A DNA stretch of 64,000 nt from Porpolomopsis calyptriformis. Its lineage: Eukaryota; Basidiomycota; Agaricomycetes; Agaricales; Hygrophoraceae. Under the pieces are notes generated by a model. That model saw only the letters and a program-made list of their open reading frames with translations, was not told the DNA's origin and searched no databases. The position numbers and the translations under genes are program-made. Where the stretch lies: NCBI GenBank assembly GCA_951640195.1, contig OX621163.1:3038001-3102000 (forward strand), read 5' to 3'. Shown in pieces: positions 1-12,601 of the stretch (positions within the stretch are counted from its first letter, which is position 1; each line of letters begins with the position of its first letter).

Positions 1-1220
1 AGCGTTATACAATCGCGACTCGTCCCATTGCGGGCACGAGCAGTTCTTCCACGGCACCGCACACAGATAACAAAACTGCGTTCGACATCGGCATACCATA
101 TGATAGCATCCCTGGGTCAGCTCGATGATGCGATGGCAGCCAGGACATGTGGCCCAACGCATCGAGCGTGCGAGCTCCTTCACGGCTATGGTCGAAGCGT
201 TCTCGGCGCAAGCTTCACCTCTGTGCGCAGCGTTTTTGCACGAGGAGCAAACGGCCGTATGACATTTTGCGCAGATGAGTTCGCGACTTGAATGGTCTGA
301 GCGGCCAAGAAAGGCTGAACACGTCGAGCGGGGGCAGTAAATGCGGTCATCAGGGGGTGTTTCGAACTCGATGACTCTGGAATGGAAGGCGGAAACGAGG
401 CTAGCCTTGAGATGGGGGATCACGACCTCAGTTGCAAATTGCTGTTTGCAACATCTCGGTGGGAAAAGTGTCTCATCACGTAGTGACGCCTCTGCCAGGG
501 CCGAGAGACACCCCCGACAGTAATGGTGACCACACGGCGCCTGGATCATGGTTGATGCATTGAATATATTGAAACAAACAGCGCACTCATGCTGCAGTCT
601 GTAAAGTAAGGTTACAATGACGGTAACATAATGCAATTGAGAACAGACGTGCCGGCGTTTGCTAATGGCATCAGAACGAGGGGTCACCTCAATTGATGTT
701 CTGCTGCCCTCGGGCCGATGATTCATTCGGGAAGGACGGACGACGTCCTGAACTTCAACTCTGCAATGCTGCGATCGATAACACCAGCGGACCACAAAGA
801 ATCGATAACTTACGATACCACTTGAGGTTGTAGGCGCTCAAGTTCTCGTTGCGATTGGGAAGGCGGGGGCAAAGGAAGGCCTTGGGACAATGCAATGGCT
901 ACTCGATGGTCATCTTCCTCTGCCTGCGCAACGACAGAGTGTGTCCTCAAGAATTCGTGATCGGCTTCAAGAGCCTCATCAAAACTTTTGGCGAATCGAT
1001 AGTTGTCTAAGGTGTTCAATAGGTCCTTCAAGTCGTCAGCCTGTGCCCTCAGAGCAAGCTGCTCATCTGAGAGAGGTGCATCAGCCCTCCCTTTATTCTT
1101 CCTCGAAGCTTCGATTGTGGAGAGGTCTTCAAGGTAGAGGCTCGTAATAAGCGTCCAGTCTATTTCGAGATCGTAATCTTCCAGCACCATCGGGGGGAAA
1201 AGGGGTGGAGTATGAGACAA
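1..1220 (-). CDS. RBR (RING1-IBR-RING2) E3 ubiquitin ligase, partial (runs off left edge)
   Basis: An RBR-class ubiquitin ligase that should transfer ubiquitin through a RING2 cysteine. Three exons fit: 1220-814, 760-649 and 591 to the edge, split by introns of 53 and 57 nt. Exon 1 encodes a charged helical N-terminus with a run of QADDLKDLL type. RING1 begins near residue 175 (CAVCF, then CGHHYCRGC, then a CC pair). The IBR shows YCPRSTC and CAKCH/CSSC pairs. RING2 shows CPGC, the motif GCYHMVC that carries the likely catalytic Cys, and FCYLC. It ends at the window edge with the WDE motif common after RING2 in fungal RBR proteins. A TATA-like run near 1330-1338 lies upstream. The C-terminal end is missing only because of the window. 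Family call is firm; the substrate is unknown. Confidence 0.88.
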
Positions 1221-1419
1221 CCAAGCGGCAGGACCCCTATTGAAATGGGCGGCTGTGACAACATGAAAACGTCTTGAAGGTGAATCACATCAGTATGACG
1301 GCCGATCGCGAATCAGTATTCCAGATATACCATATATAGATGACAACGTGAGATACCTAGGCCGAGCCAGACAAGGGTATTACGGGCAACGAGCACCGGA
1401 TCGCACAAAATCCACGATA

Positions 1420-3634
1420 TCACTCCACGCGTCTCACGCGCAGCGGGACCCTTGCCCCTACTTGCCCGGCTACCTTTGGTCTCACCAATATCGACTGGTG
1501 CTTTTCGATCTTTGTGTCTGGCCCGTCTGGGAATTCGAAAGTGTAGTTCCGGATGAGGACAGACAATGCTGCCTTCAACGATGCTCAGTCAAACCGGCAA
1601 AGAAAAAATATTTATTTAAGCCTGACCTTAAATTCGGCCAAGGCGAAGCCCTTGCCCAAACATGTCCGTGGACCATCAATGAAGGTGAGCAAGTGCCGAT
1701 GACCTTGGATATCCTTTGCTTTCACTACTCCCGCATCATCCAACCATCGGGCTGGGGTAAAGCTCTTGGCATCTTCACCCCAAAATGTTGTGGAGCGATT
1801 CATACAGTGGATGGGAACAGTTACGGTGGTGCCTTTTGCAATAAAGATCCTGTCGACCGTTTCACCGGAAAGTGCAACAACGGGGTTGGAAAGGGGTATT
1901 ATATCATCTTCTGATGCCTGGAGAAAAAAATGTATAAATCGGTATTTCGGGTTCTCCAAATGTCTTAGTTACCACGCGAGTTGTCGCACCCACAGCAGGG
2001 TGCAGTCTCAATACTTCATGAACCACAGCATCGAGATAAGGCAATCCATTAGTCATTTGCTCCCATGTGGGATCAGTGCCAGAGAGTCGGGACAATTCTT
2101 CTCGCAATTTAGTTTGTTCAGCTGGGTTCCTTGATAGTTCGATGAGAGCCCACTGCGATTCAGTCAAGCGTCGATCGATGCAGAAAATCAATTCAAGTTC
2201 GACTCACCGTTAGACTGACTGTATGTGAAAAAAAATTGAAAGTCTGTTAGTCACAGCAATGATGGGAATTGAGGATTGGGTACCCACTCGATGTTGTCTC
2301 ATAACCAGCTAGGAGAAGGACATTCATCTATGCCAATCAGACTTAAGACATCACGAAGACCTGACCAGAGGAGAAAAGACCTTTTTACCTGAGCCTCGAC
2401 TTCTTCTTTCGACATAGGAAGTTGTGAACCCGTGCTTTCTGCTTTGACTACGTTATGAAAAGGCAGAGGAATAGATGATCCTCGTGTTCACTGTAACCAA
2501 GAATTTGAAAGCTCACTAAGAAGCCCTATAATCGACTTTTCTTCTGCTCGCTGGTCCACCTTGGCCTCCCTCTCGACTCTACTCCGTTCGAGCAGTTCAG
2601 TCGCAATCTTATTGAGAGAGGCACGAAGCCTTCTCAGAACATAGTTTTGGGCGGTCGGGAGGTTGACCAAAATAGGAAAAACCACGGTGAGGAGCAAAAT
2701 TACTCGCGATGTGGGTTTGATCTGGTTGAAACTGTCAAAGGCATCCACTACGGAAGACTGCTTGCCATCTAAAGAAGCGAAGTTGTGCGAGAAGCCTGCA
2801 ATGCCAATGCTATCCAGTCTAGGACAGGAGAGTAGTGAACACGGTGGGACGACGAGTAGAGAGAGACTTACGAGATACGGTTCATCCTGTGGAGTATTAG
2901 CGACCAAGAAGTATACGAAAGAGTCACCGACTCACCATAGTTGAACATCGATAATAATATCATTGGCTGAACTCGTTTCAAACATGGAATCCCATGTCGT
3001 TTTCACCTAAACAACAATTAGTATCATGCATGACCCGGAGTGAGAAATCTATGAACTTTGTATGAAGAATCGAAAAAGACAGACGTAAGCTGACGGATTG
3101 CTGCATTAGTAAATGCAGGGGTCAAAGCTTTGCGCTGTCTATGTGAATAACCATAAGTCATAGATAATCCGAGGGCAATTGCTTGAACCCACCTTCTGTG
3201 ACTCTCCCTCTCCGACCATAATAACCCACGCCCAAACTGAATGTATTGGTGAGTGATGGGTATTCTATACACATATAACGAAGGTCACATACCAAGTTTG
3301 CAATGAACCTTTTGGTAGATTTGGAGTATAAATATACGAAGGTTTCCTTTGCGTAAAAATGTGTGATGGCTTTTGGGTCACAAAGGACGACGCAGGTGGA
3401 ATTGAACCATGATTTCACTTGGTAAACGGGACCATACTCGTCCGCCCACTTCTCATACCAAGCCGTCGGATCTGCAGAATTGCGGAGAATGCTGCCCATG
3501 CCGAAAACAAAACTCTCATTCGGTGGACCCCTTAGCAGCGTTGTGTGCATACGACGGGCGCCACGAAGCACTACATAGAGTAGCCATAGAATGATCAGGA
3601 GAAACCCAAGATCGAGTGGGCTAACGAGTCGCAT
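1420..3634 (-). CDS. Cytochrome P450 monooxygenase (fungal microsomal type)
   Basis: A haem-thiolate monooxygenase, likely anchored in the ER and fed electrons by CPR. The N-terminus is a single hydrophobic anchor followed by a basic stretch. Conserved parts appear in order across several exons: FGRGLLWSE and QRKALTPAF (helix C region), the I-helix motif AGYETTSS near 2290, EVLRLHP (ExxR) near 2020, the PxRW-type segment PARW, and the haem loop FIDGPRTCLGKG near 1660. The last exon ends with LRVRRVE and a stop at 1420-1422. An in-frame Met lies at 3682, but a TATA-like run at 3689-3696 sits only about 10 bp from it. I therefore chose the Met at 3634, just before the anchor. All signature residues are present, so it looks functional. 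It has no secondary-metabolism partners nearby, so its substrate cannot be inferred. Confidence 0.9.
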
Positions 3635-4055
3635 CGGCTTATTGATGGGGTGCTGTAGAAAGATGAGATGACCAAGCAACACTTAGGCATTATATATGTA
3701 GGGGGATCGTGCCGACGGGACATCCGCCGGGACACACTGGTCCGGATCCCTCAATGGAAAGCGAGAGGAGCAGATATTGCTGTGGCACTTGAACCTCTTG
3801 TATGACACGAGTGTAGAAACGTCGCTGAATATCCCAAGTAAGCGCGAAAGCTCGAACTGAAAAAAAAAAAAAGCATCATTACTACGCTGAAAAACTTGAA
3901 CGTTCAATTTCATAGCCAAGGTCTGCATCGTGACGCACATGTGGGTATCCCCAAGGGTGGGGTAGGCTGTCGACTTTGGTATTGCTGTTGGGTGAGATTG
4001 AAGAGCGCTTTCAAGCTGGAGTGTTCGATCAATCGCTCCCACGAGTCTCTCACCA
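3635..4055. promoter_or_regulatory. Shared upstream region between P450 (-) and Costars gene (+)
   Basis: About 420 bp between divergent start codons. On the minus strand a TATA-like run at 3689-3696 serves the P450 gene. A poly-A tract lies at about 3860-3872, which could act as a nucleosome-excluding element. I see no clear TATA box for the Costars side and no other gene here. Confidence 0.45.
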
Positions 4056-4524
4056 AGTAAGTCCGTCGTCTGTTCGCTCGCGTCCTTGCTAACCAGTTCA
4101 GTGCTCGATACATCTAACGAAATCCAGATTCTGAAGGTCAGTCCGGTTTTATCTCCAGCTTTCAGCTACGAACATTTCCTCGGGCCACTCTCAACCAGGA
4201 CGCGATCAAACAGTATGGTGTCGTAAATGACAATGGTACCAGCAGCGTTTCCTACGGCGTTTTATTCGACAAGACTGCCAACACTCGTGAGTGAATGGCA
4301 AACCTGCCGCACATAGTGTTGAATGCCTCGGTCTGTCACTCAGTCGAAGCACTGAACGGGACACTTCGGGCAGCGAAGAGGCAGAAGAAGGTACTGTACA
4401 TCCAATCGTTAAGGTGAAAGTTGAAGCCTGAGAGACGCCGCATTTTTTGCAGGTACAATTTGACGCAGAGCTTTTGATGATGCCAAAAGATAAAGATGTA
4501 CAGGTCACGCTGTTGGAGGCGTAG
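4056..4524 (+). CDS. Costars-family (ABRACL-like) small protein, 80 aa, five exons
   Basis: A complete small Costars-domain protein, the family of human ABRACL and the C-terminus of ABRA/STARS, linked to actin regulation. Exons fit at 4056, 4102-4136, 4199-4286, 4344-4390 and 4453-4524, giving 80 residues; human ABRACL is about 81. Conserved blocks are SVSYGVLFDKTANT, EALNGTLRAAKRQKK and an acidic end VTLLEA. The first exon supplies only the A of the start codon: the exon ends ACCAA and the next begins TG, so ATG is made by splicing. With that start the N-terminus aligns without gaps to animal Costars proteins. All introns are GT-AG and 45-62 nt long. The gene is divergent from the P450 gene. 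Family assignment is strong; the cellular role in fungi is inferred. Confidence 0.85.
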
Positions 4525-5246
4525 AGTGCGCGATCGATCGTGCTTCGTTGATTGGACTGTAAGGTTAAAGCCGGTATATCGTCTTTGGAAGCAATTCGAT
4601 TATCTTGCTCCGCGCTCAACTTGACGAGATGGCCCGGGAAACGATGACACGGAAGAGGGTCTTCTGCTGGCATTGAATCATATGCGTGTACTTGGTAGGC
4701 TCATACACCCTGCTCCAACTTTGTTTTGTCTTTTTCTCAGATGTCTCTCGCGCTTGTACTTCCCAACTTGCCCTTCGAGTTGCATATCTGAGAATTAAAC
4801 TTTCATATAATGAAAAGAACGACGCCTACCAATCGGGTATCAAACGTTAATGCAGGCATAAAAAACTGCGAGTGGGTCGATTGCGACGTAAAGAGCGCGA
4901 AGTTTGCATTTTCATCGCACCTTTCATGCTGCGCGAAGGGTCTGTAGCGATGGTATCCTAGAACTGAACACCGTTGTTAACTTCGTGGATACATAAAATT
5001 TACCCTACTGAGAGTAATGTGATGTGGATGGATCCGAAGCAAAGGCGAAAACCGATGCAATTGGCTCACTGTCAAGTTCCGGTGAAAAGTCAGATTAATC
5101 TGCAGAGTGGAAAACCGACAGCTAGCGATAATCCCTCACCCTTATGAGACGAGCTATAAAATGGAGGGCGCGGTGAGTGCCTCTCCAACAGACAAGTTTA
5201 CACAGCTGTTTTCACACCCAACCTCCACTCCAAAAACTCCCCAATA
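4525..5246. other. Intergenic region with a TATA box at 5155-5160
   Basis: No gene recognised. It lies between the Costars stop and the small basic protein. A clear TATAAAA at about 5154-5160 sits some 90 bp before the next start codon and is the likely core promoter for that gene. Confidence 0.5.
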
Positions 5247-5569
5247 ATGAAACGCGGAAATGGTGCAGGTGAGTACTTGTGCGCATATAATTGTTGTTGT
5301 CTCCCCCGTCATCGAGTGTCGCAAATTGGATGAAACGCTGACGATTACGAGTGCAGTCACCACAGGCGGAGCAGCCAAGACAACCTCGAGTTCCGCACGA
5401 CCGCAGCCTACGCAGGTGGGTCCCGACTCCCGAAGCTACCGATCCAGTAGTTTGCTGATTGCAACTGATTTAGAATAAGAATGCGGTGAACCCCCCCGCT
5501 GCAAACACCCCCCCTGCGACTGCTAACGACAGCAAGGCGACAAAGTCGAAATCCTCCAAGAAGAAATAA
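5247..5569 (+). CDS. Small basic low-complexity protein, 58 aa, unknown function
   Basis: Three exons fit (5247-5268, 5357-5415, 5474-5569), all joined in frame at GT-AG sites, giving 58 residues. The product begins MKRGNGA, is rich in Ala, Thr, Ser and Pro in the middle, and ends in a Lys/Ser tail (KSKSSKKK). It has no Cys or hydrophobic segment and is probably disordered and basic. A TATA box about 90 bp upstream supports a real transcript. The AP-3 beta start follows 66 bp after the stop. I do not recognise a family. It could be a nucleic-acid-binding peptide or a short conserved fungal protein. The call rests on splice fit and promoter only. Confidence 0.45.
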
Positions 5570-5634
5570 AGATCGAGTGATAAGGTGTTTGCGGGGTATG
5601 AGAGGAGGGGTGCTTAGCTTAGTCAGCCAATCTC

Positions 5635-8334
5635 ATGTCTGGACTTAACCTCAATGCCATATCCGACAATGCTTCGAGGCTTGGTATGCGGCTGCAGGAG
5701 ACGTTCTCTGAACATACCAGAGACTTTCCATTCTCTCTCAAGTCCGGTCATCTCTACTTGGACCCTTCGGACGAGAAATTAAAAAATCTCGGCCGTCAAC
5801 TTGATTCTAACAGTGATAGGGAGAAGCTGGATGCCATGAAACGTCTCATCGCGGTATGCACTCTCGCCTACCTATCTCCAGATATATAGACGTGTCTCTA
5901 GTTTATTTCCAAGGGTCGCAATGTAACCGAGTACTTTGCCCAAGTAGTCAAGAATGTCGCTTCGCAAAACCTTGAGATTCGGAAACTGGTCTATATTTAT
6001 CTCCTACGCCACGCGGAGCATGAACCCGACCTTGCACTATTGTCAATCAATACATTCCAAAAGGATTTGACTGATCCAAATCCTCTCATCCGAACTATGG
6101 CTCTCAGAGTTTTGAGCGGGATCAAGGTGCCCATGATAGGAAGTATCGTCATCATAGCCATCAAGAAGTGTGCCGCGGACATTAGCCCGTACGTTCGCAC
6201 AGGAGCTGCGCTCGCCATCACACAGTGCATCAAGTGAGTCCTCATCCACATCGATGATATAACGATTTTCAAATAACGAGACACGCAGGCTAGACCCAGG
6301 TCATCTACCAGCTCTCACTAATATCATTTCAACCTTACTGCGCGACCGGTCACCATTATGCATCGGAACCGTGGCCATCGCTTTCGATACCGTTTGCCCA
6401 ACCAGACTAGATCTCCTTCATCAGCAGTATAGACGACTGTGCCGGATGTTGGTCGACGTGGATGAATGGGGGCAAGTTCATTTGTTGAATTTGTTGGCCA
6501 GATATGCGAAAACCATGCTGCCCAAGCCCATCGTGATTACGGATGGTCCGGACTTGAGAGAAAAACTCGATCCGGACTTGCAATTATTGCTTACATCTTC
6601 AGAACCTCTCCTCCAATCTCGGAATCCCGCGGTAAGCAGGTTACATCAATCAATCCACTACGTTTGTTTCAACGCCTCCAGGTTGTCCTTGCTGTAGCCC
6701 GCATATTCTATTATGTTAATACTTCCTCTCAAATACACAAGATCATCCATCCCCTACTTCGCCTTCTTCGCATATCCAAGCAGGTCGGACGTGTTGTGTT
6801 CACATACATTCACGTCATGACAAAGAGCATTCCCGTGGGCCCTTTCGTTCTCTCTATTTACGAACGCGACGTAATGCACCATGTCCCAGTATGCATTTTC
6901 CCCGTTCTATTCCCGTTTTTTGATTCGAGCCGACGACATGTGGCCAGTCAAGCAAGAAAAGATGAAAATCTTGCTCAACATCCTCAATCACGATAATTAC
7001 AAACCGATCTTACGAGAATTCATCGTCGGTATCAGATTGTCTATATACATTTCCCCCACTCAAATAATTTCAGGATTATGCCGATGACGCGGATGATCGG
7101 CTTGTGGCAGAATCCATCCAGGCTATTGGTCGATGTGCACGCCGCATTCCTGACTGCACTCAGCAATGTCTCACAGCATTGATGGCAATGATAAAAAGTA
7201 GACTAGGTAAATCACCCTTTGCGGTATCGTCGAAGCTTTTACTCAGCGCCTGTTGTGGCTCCATCAGAAGTCGTGGTCAGTAACGCCATCCTCGTGCTAA
7301 AACATCTCATCCAAACTCCCTCAAACACTCTCACCACATTCACCGGGCCAACCCACCAATCCCTGACGATCATATCCCATCTAGCCCGCAGGATAGACGA
7401 CGTTCACCACTCTCAAGCGAGAGCATGCGTGCTTTGGCTGGTAGGGCAATATTCTGCATCTCCATCACATCAAGATGGCCATGGCATAGATGGTGTTGTT
7501 GAATGGGCGCCCGATGTATTACGCAAGTCAGCAAAGCTCTTCTGCCAGGAGGTGCATTTCTGTGATCGCCTGATCCGTTGGTAGTTTTGCTGATCTGAAC
7601 ATATCAGACTCCGATTGTGAAACTTCAAATCATCACATTGGCTGCCAAACTTTTTGTGCTATGCCCAGCCGATCCTCATTTGGCACTCTTGAGTCAATTC
7701 GTCTTTTCACTGGCCAGATATGACTTGGACTATGATGTTCGTGACCGTGTGCGCATGCTCACTTCGCTTCTGGCCTTCCTGTTACCCGGCCTTGACGGCG
7801 AAGATCCACGCGGCGGTGTTGTTTTAAGACGGGAACAAGCCAAGCTGGTCTTGTTCAATGGGAAGAATGCCATCACAGATGATAATGGCCCAGGTTCGTT
7901 GATAATTTTCTCGATTTGACATATCTGACGAGGCTCTTTTTTTTTTTTTCTTTCTTTATGAAGATCATGAAAACGCTGTCCTCGGTTACCTGGGGGCGTT
8001 CACGGGTAAACCTCCACACAGAAACGCGTTTTCACTTGATTGGCCAGAGGAAGGAACAGAGTCGTCGTTGAGGGACACTGAGGAGGATGCTGAGCGGACA
8101 GCAAACATCATGGCTGTGACAGCGATACAACGGCCCAAAACATTTTCCGGTATGGCCACGCCTCCCGGTGCACCACATCAGGTATCGCCGAGGGTTGGCA
8201 ACCCAGAAACAGATTTGGAACTTTTCTACGCCGAGAATGACGCCGACGACGATGATGACGAGAGCGAAGACGGGCCATCCACTGAGGATGAAAAATCATC
8301 TGTTGAGGCAGAAGGTGGAGTTGAGGGAGGTTAA
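5635..8334 (+). CDS. APL6: AP-3 adaptor complex subunit beta (APL6/AP3B-type adaptin)
   Basis: Large beta adaptin of the AP-3 complex, which sorts cargo from Golgi/endosome to the vacuole. The start [16 protein letters not shown] leads into an adaptin HEAT solenoid. Signature text includes [36 protein letters not shown] and [17 protein letters not shown], typical of adaptin N-terminal domains. Later exons give the AP3B-like [17 protein letters not shown] and an arm ending [11 protein letters not shown]. About 780 residues result from roughly ten exons with short introns. The C-terminus is a Ser/Asp/Glu-rich acidic tail, matching the acidic hinge of AP-3 beta. The ear domain of animal AP3B is absent, as is common in fungi. 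The stop at 8332-8334 is 111 bp from the convergent CWH43 stop. Confidence 0.88.
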
Positions 8335-8445
8335 GACCAAACAGGAAGGACGAAAGTTAGCTCGCTATGTCGGAGAACCTGCCTAATTCATTCAGATGAT
8401 AGAAGTATAACAATAGGTCAATTTGTTGTAAGATCTACATAATTG

Positions 8446-11400
8446 TCACAATATGGCGCCGTCCGGGATCTTGTAGTAGAGTGGCTGAAAGTACTTGTCA
8501 GGAAGAGATTTGCAGCATGCAACATTAGACACACCGTGTCAAAGACATGGTAATAGTGACCGTTTACGCCACCACGTTCCTCACTACCATAGTATTTCAT
8601 AGGAAGCCACTTGCGGAGCCAGGTCAGTCAGCCAACCAGTCGAAAAAAAAATGTTTTGTTTTCGAATCGCTCACATGATGTTCCGGGAGAGCTTCTTTCC
8701 GAGATCGAAGGTAGCGAGCCGCTTTAGTTTCATTTGTCACGCCATAACCATACCGGGGAAGAACAAACTGTCCGATCTGTAACTCCGTGTCCGTGACCGT
8801 CCCGCGCGACAGGCGGGCATAAGCAGTGCGATACAAGCCGCGGTACAGAATGTATTCGCACCTAATTCAATCATTGGAGGTTTTAGTCAAATTTATACAA
8901 AAACATAACAACACTCACCATCTATCCCAATCCGAGCTGTCGATATCATGCATCTGCCCATCGGTGACCAGGATCTCATATGGAGCAGCTTCGGTAACAT
9001 CGGTCAGCGCAAACATAAGTGAAATTGAGTGCCTTTGCGACTTACGTCGTTTATCTAACGGTTTCGTGACCACGTAGCCGAGAAAAACGACAGGCCTAGG
9101 ATGAGAGGCAGCCATTATGCGAGCCAATTCCTTGCTCTGAAGCTCCCGGTCGATGGGATCTTCCTCTGAAAGGAAAAATATAGCTTATTGAACACAATCT
9201 TTGGAACGGGCAGCACCTTGGCCATTATGTGCAACTACTATGGTCACTGGAGTTCCATACACATCAAGAATGGCTTCGATTGCGGGTGCGAGCTCGCCGC
9301 GAGGAGAGGGAAGTAAGTGGTGTGTCGAGTTGATGATAGGGAACTGCGGCAATCAGGCTGGTGTTAAAAGACGAAAGTGGAAACAAACCTTTGACAATAA
9401 AGTAGCACCCCAGGTATGGGAATTTGGTCCTGGGCCGAGATCTACGTGCTTGGACAAATGTCAGTCAGGGATATTGAACTTCCATGAAAATGCATCTACA
9501 TAACCCATCTCCGAGACTACCCGTGTCCTGGATCACGAAAATTTCAGCAGATGAACGATACAAAAACCGCTGAAACGTACAAATCGCGATTGCCGAACAC
9601 GGTACGCTTGTCAAGGTCAGCCTAACAATGCCAAATTCTAATCGTAAACCTCACATGCAAATCTGTTTCTAGCAATCCTACAACGTCTAACTGCATATCA
9701 CTTGCCAATCATTTCCACTTTTGCAAACTAACCGAGGGCTGAAGAGTACGCACTTGATAACATCTCTCACTCCGCGTTGGCTATCCCGCCCTTCGTTATC
9801 GATCCCAAAATGCAAAGTCCATATTCCCGCTGTCAGCATGCGAGGCCCAGGATTAAACGGTCGAGGAGATTCAACCGGTAATCTGTACAACGTTACCAGA
9901 ACTGACGCAATTGAGATTGAAGCCAATAGAGTCGCGGTGTAAGACGCGGTAGATCTGGGCAGAATGAAAGTTATGGATCGATCCTTAAGCCGTGACCAGC
10001 CGTAGAGTATTCCAATGGATAGCATTTGGGCAGAGAGGATCCTTTGTTGAACTCAACTTTAAATAATCGATAACTATTTCAACTGACTCACAAGTCTGTG
10101 CGTTCCCTCAGATAAATCCCCCCAGGCACAAAAGCATAAGCGACAGTCCAAACGCTCCCCAAACTCAGGATACAGTATACAAGCCACGCAGCAAAATAGG
10201 TCCTGCCGACATCACCCGTTTGCGCTGCATGTTGCAGAACAAAGGGAACAATCGACATGAAGAACAAGGAAGTTTGTAGACCACCCGAATATCCGATCCA
10301 GTTTCGATAGTTATACATGACAAACGAGCTGGCAGCACCATAAACAAACCAAAGTGGATGTTCCAGCCAAGAGCTTGATGTAAGGGCGATTGATTCCAGA
10401 ATAACAGGAATAGCGATACCAATTGATTGTGTGAGGATGGTAAGTGAGCCGTGTAGATTCGCAACGGGGCCATTGGCGTGGCCATTTTGGAACCCAGTCC
10501 AGGACCACGCTATCAAGGTGCTTGAATCGGAGAGAAGAGAATGTAGGCTAAAGATCAAGCTGCCCAAGGCCACTGCCGGTATAAGCCAATCCCACATAAC
10601 TTTGACAGAACTAGGAATAGCATGTGCTTTCTGTTTCACCATTGGTGTGGCCGGATTGTGAGTTGAAGAGGGCCGCGTATTAAACTCGTACAATGCCAGC
10701 AGAGCTAGAACGATACCGGTTTTATTGTACCCACCCGACTTCCCATTGACCATTGGCCATACTAAGGGCGTTAAGTCGCCTATACGGTGGAGGGTATGCC
10801 ATACGTACCTGGATTGTTTGAGTGATTGGCATGCTTCGACAAGGACGACAATATTAGACCACCTCCCATCACTTTTTCATGTCTTCTTCGTCAGCGCAAA
10901 TGACGAGGGGACGGAAACGGCTCACAAACACCCTGGTATCCCGCTCCCTTTCCATCTATGCCCGCCCAGTCCACAGTCTGTCTTAATACTACGAAAAAGT
11001 TGGCGAAGGCAACCACAAACAGCCTATGGAGTGGCTGGCGCAATGCAAAAGCCGCTAATCCTGAGAAAGACAAGAGGTGCAACGTGTTGCGACCACCGCG
11101 AGTACCAGCCCAGGTTAAGACCGGCGACACAGAAAGCAAGATAGGCGATAGGGTAGAAAGGAGAGCTAGCTCGTGTCCTGCTATTCCCAGCTCCCAGACG
11201 CTGAAGTAAAAGAGCGTTGGAATGAGGGAAGTAAATATCGACCAGAAAATGTACGCTGGTATATTCAACGAGAGGTTTAATAATCCATTATAAGGTGGAA
11301 TGGTTGCTCACAGAAATACATATCAGACACGAAACTCGCCAGAGGTCTCCAATCTATGGGGATCCTGGCCATACCCCAAGATCGTCGGGTTCCGACGGAT

Positions 11401-12601
11401 TGTGCGGGAGAGTCAGAGCCAGAGTGCTTTGGGGTGCTTTCCGTTGAAGATACGGCAGACGGAACTGTTGGTTCCAACTCTGATATTCTGCATCGGAACG
11501 GTCAGTAACCATAAGTTTATCTGTGTGAAACAGGAGTACTTTGAACGTAGAGTCGGTGCAGGTAGGGACGTTCCCAGGGAAATCTGGCATTTCAAAGTTC
11601 ACGTCAAAAGATTTCTCAAAGGAATCTGAGAGATCGACAGACCTGTAGATTCGCTTCCTTGAAATCAATTGCTGTCAAAGAATCATAGTAGATGTCAAGG
11701 AAAATGAGGGCCCATTCAAAAAAGCTGTAACGCGTGTAAGCTAGGCATGCCTGATCGTCAAATCGGATGAAGAAACGTTCGAGGCCACAGACTGACCACC
11801 AGGAACTTCATGCACCTTGTGTTGGACGAAAAACCAAATCATGGGAAGGATAGACGTAAAAAAGCTGAACAAGAAATGAGATTTGCAAACTTGGGCTTAG
11901 ACAATGCAACTCGCGCACGCAATCGCAACATAACATCTGTGTGAAGAAGAGCTCAATCGCCCTGCTCCATTGAATTCAAACTACAAGACGAACCGTTTCC
12001 TTCGCACTTGCTCTAAGCTTCGAGGGGTGCACACTATCCCGCCGATCATCCACGGAATGTTGCTCGCAATGTAGACCAGCATAAGGAAGTCATGCACGTC
12101 GTGATCATCATTGGAGGTGATATAAACCCAGCCACCACACGAGAGTGTCCTGATGAGGCCGAAGACAAATAAAACGGGTGGTATGCTCGAGGAAGGCGAG
12201 CTTGTTAAGTAATATTGGAGAGAAACGAGTGCTATCCGTGGGCCTTTGGGAGGAATTTCATCTTGACTGACAGATTGAAGAGACAAGGGTGAACGGACCA
12301 GACGTCAGGGCAATAAATATTTGGAAAATGTTACGCTCGGGATACCAGTCCCCTATGCTGTCGGTGGGTGCTACTGATTTCAATATGTCAGATTCGTGAA
12401 GGATAAATAAAGAACTTGCGTTGCTGAGACGGATGGAAACCATTCGTCGGGATAGTCAGCGACGCCGTTCTTAACGATCTTCTTGTAGTGGAGTAGACAC
12501 CCAAAAAAGAAGGCGCTAGAAAACGCCATGCAAGCAAGGTATGTGTGTAATCGAGACACGTAGGATGCACTCAAGACCAGCGGTTCCACTTGGGACGACA
12601 T
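8446..12601 (-). CDS. CWH43: CWH43-type GPI-anchor lipid remodelling protein
   Basis: Yeast Cwh43 swaps the GPI diacylglycerol for ceramide in the ER membrane. The N-terminal half is a polytopic PGAP2/Frag1-like region: [53 protein letters not shown], then [13 protein letters not shown]. Further membrane exons follow around 11268-10890 and 10753-10088. The C-terminal half is the exonuclease/phosphatase-like domain: [32 protein letters not shown], and finally [14 protein letters not shown] followed by a short last exon with its stop at 8446-8448. Start [10 protein letters not shown] at 12601 is the first in-frame Met that gives a sensible N-terminus; an earlier one at 12667 exists. Many exons, about 4.1 kb. 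The start lies inside a duplicated segment (see 12580-13160). Both halves are present, so it appears complete. Confidence 0.85.

Noticed and set aside
1348..1914. 188-codon + frame
   Set aside because: Antisense to the P450 haem-binding exons, which are unambiguous on the minus strand.
3635..3682. Upstream ATG at 3682 for the P450
   Set aside because: A TATA-like run lies about 10 bp before it, and the extra 16 residues are not part of a normal P450 anchor; the Met at 3634 fits better.
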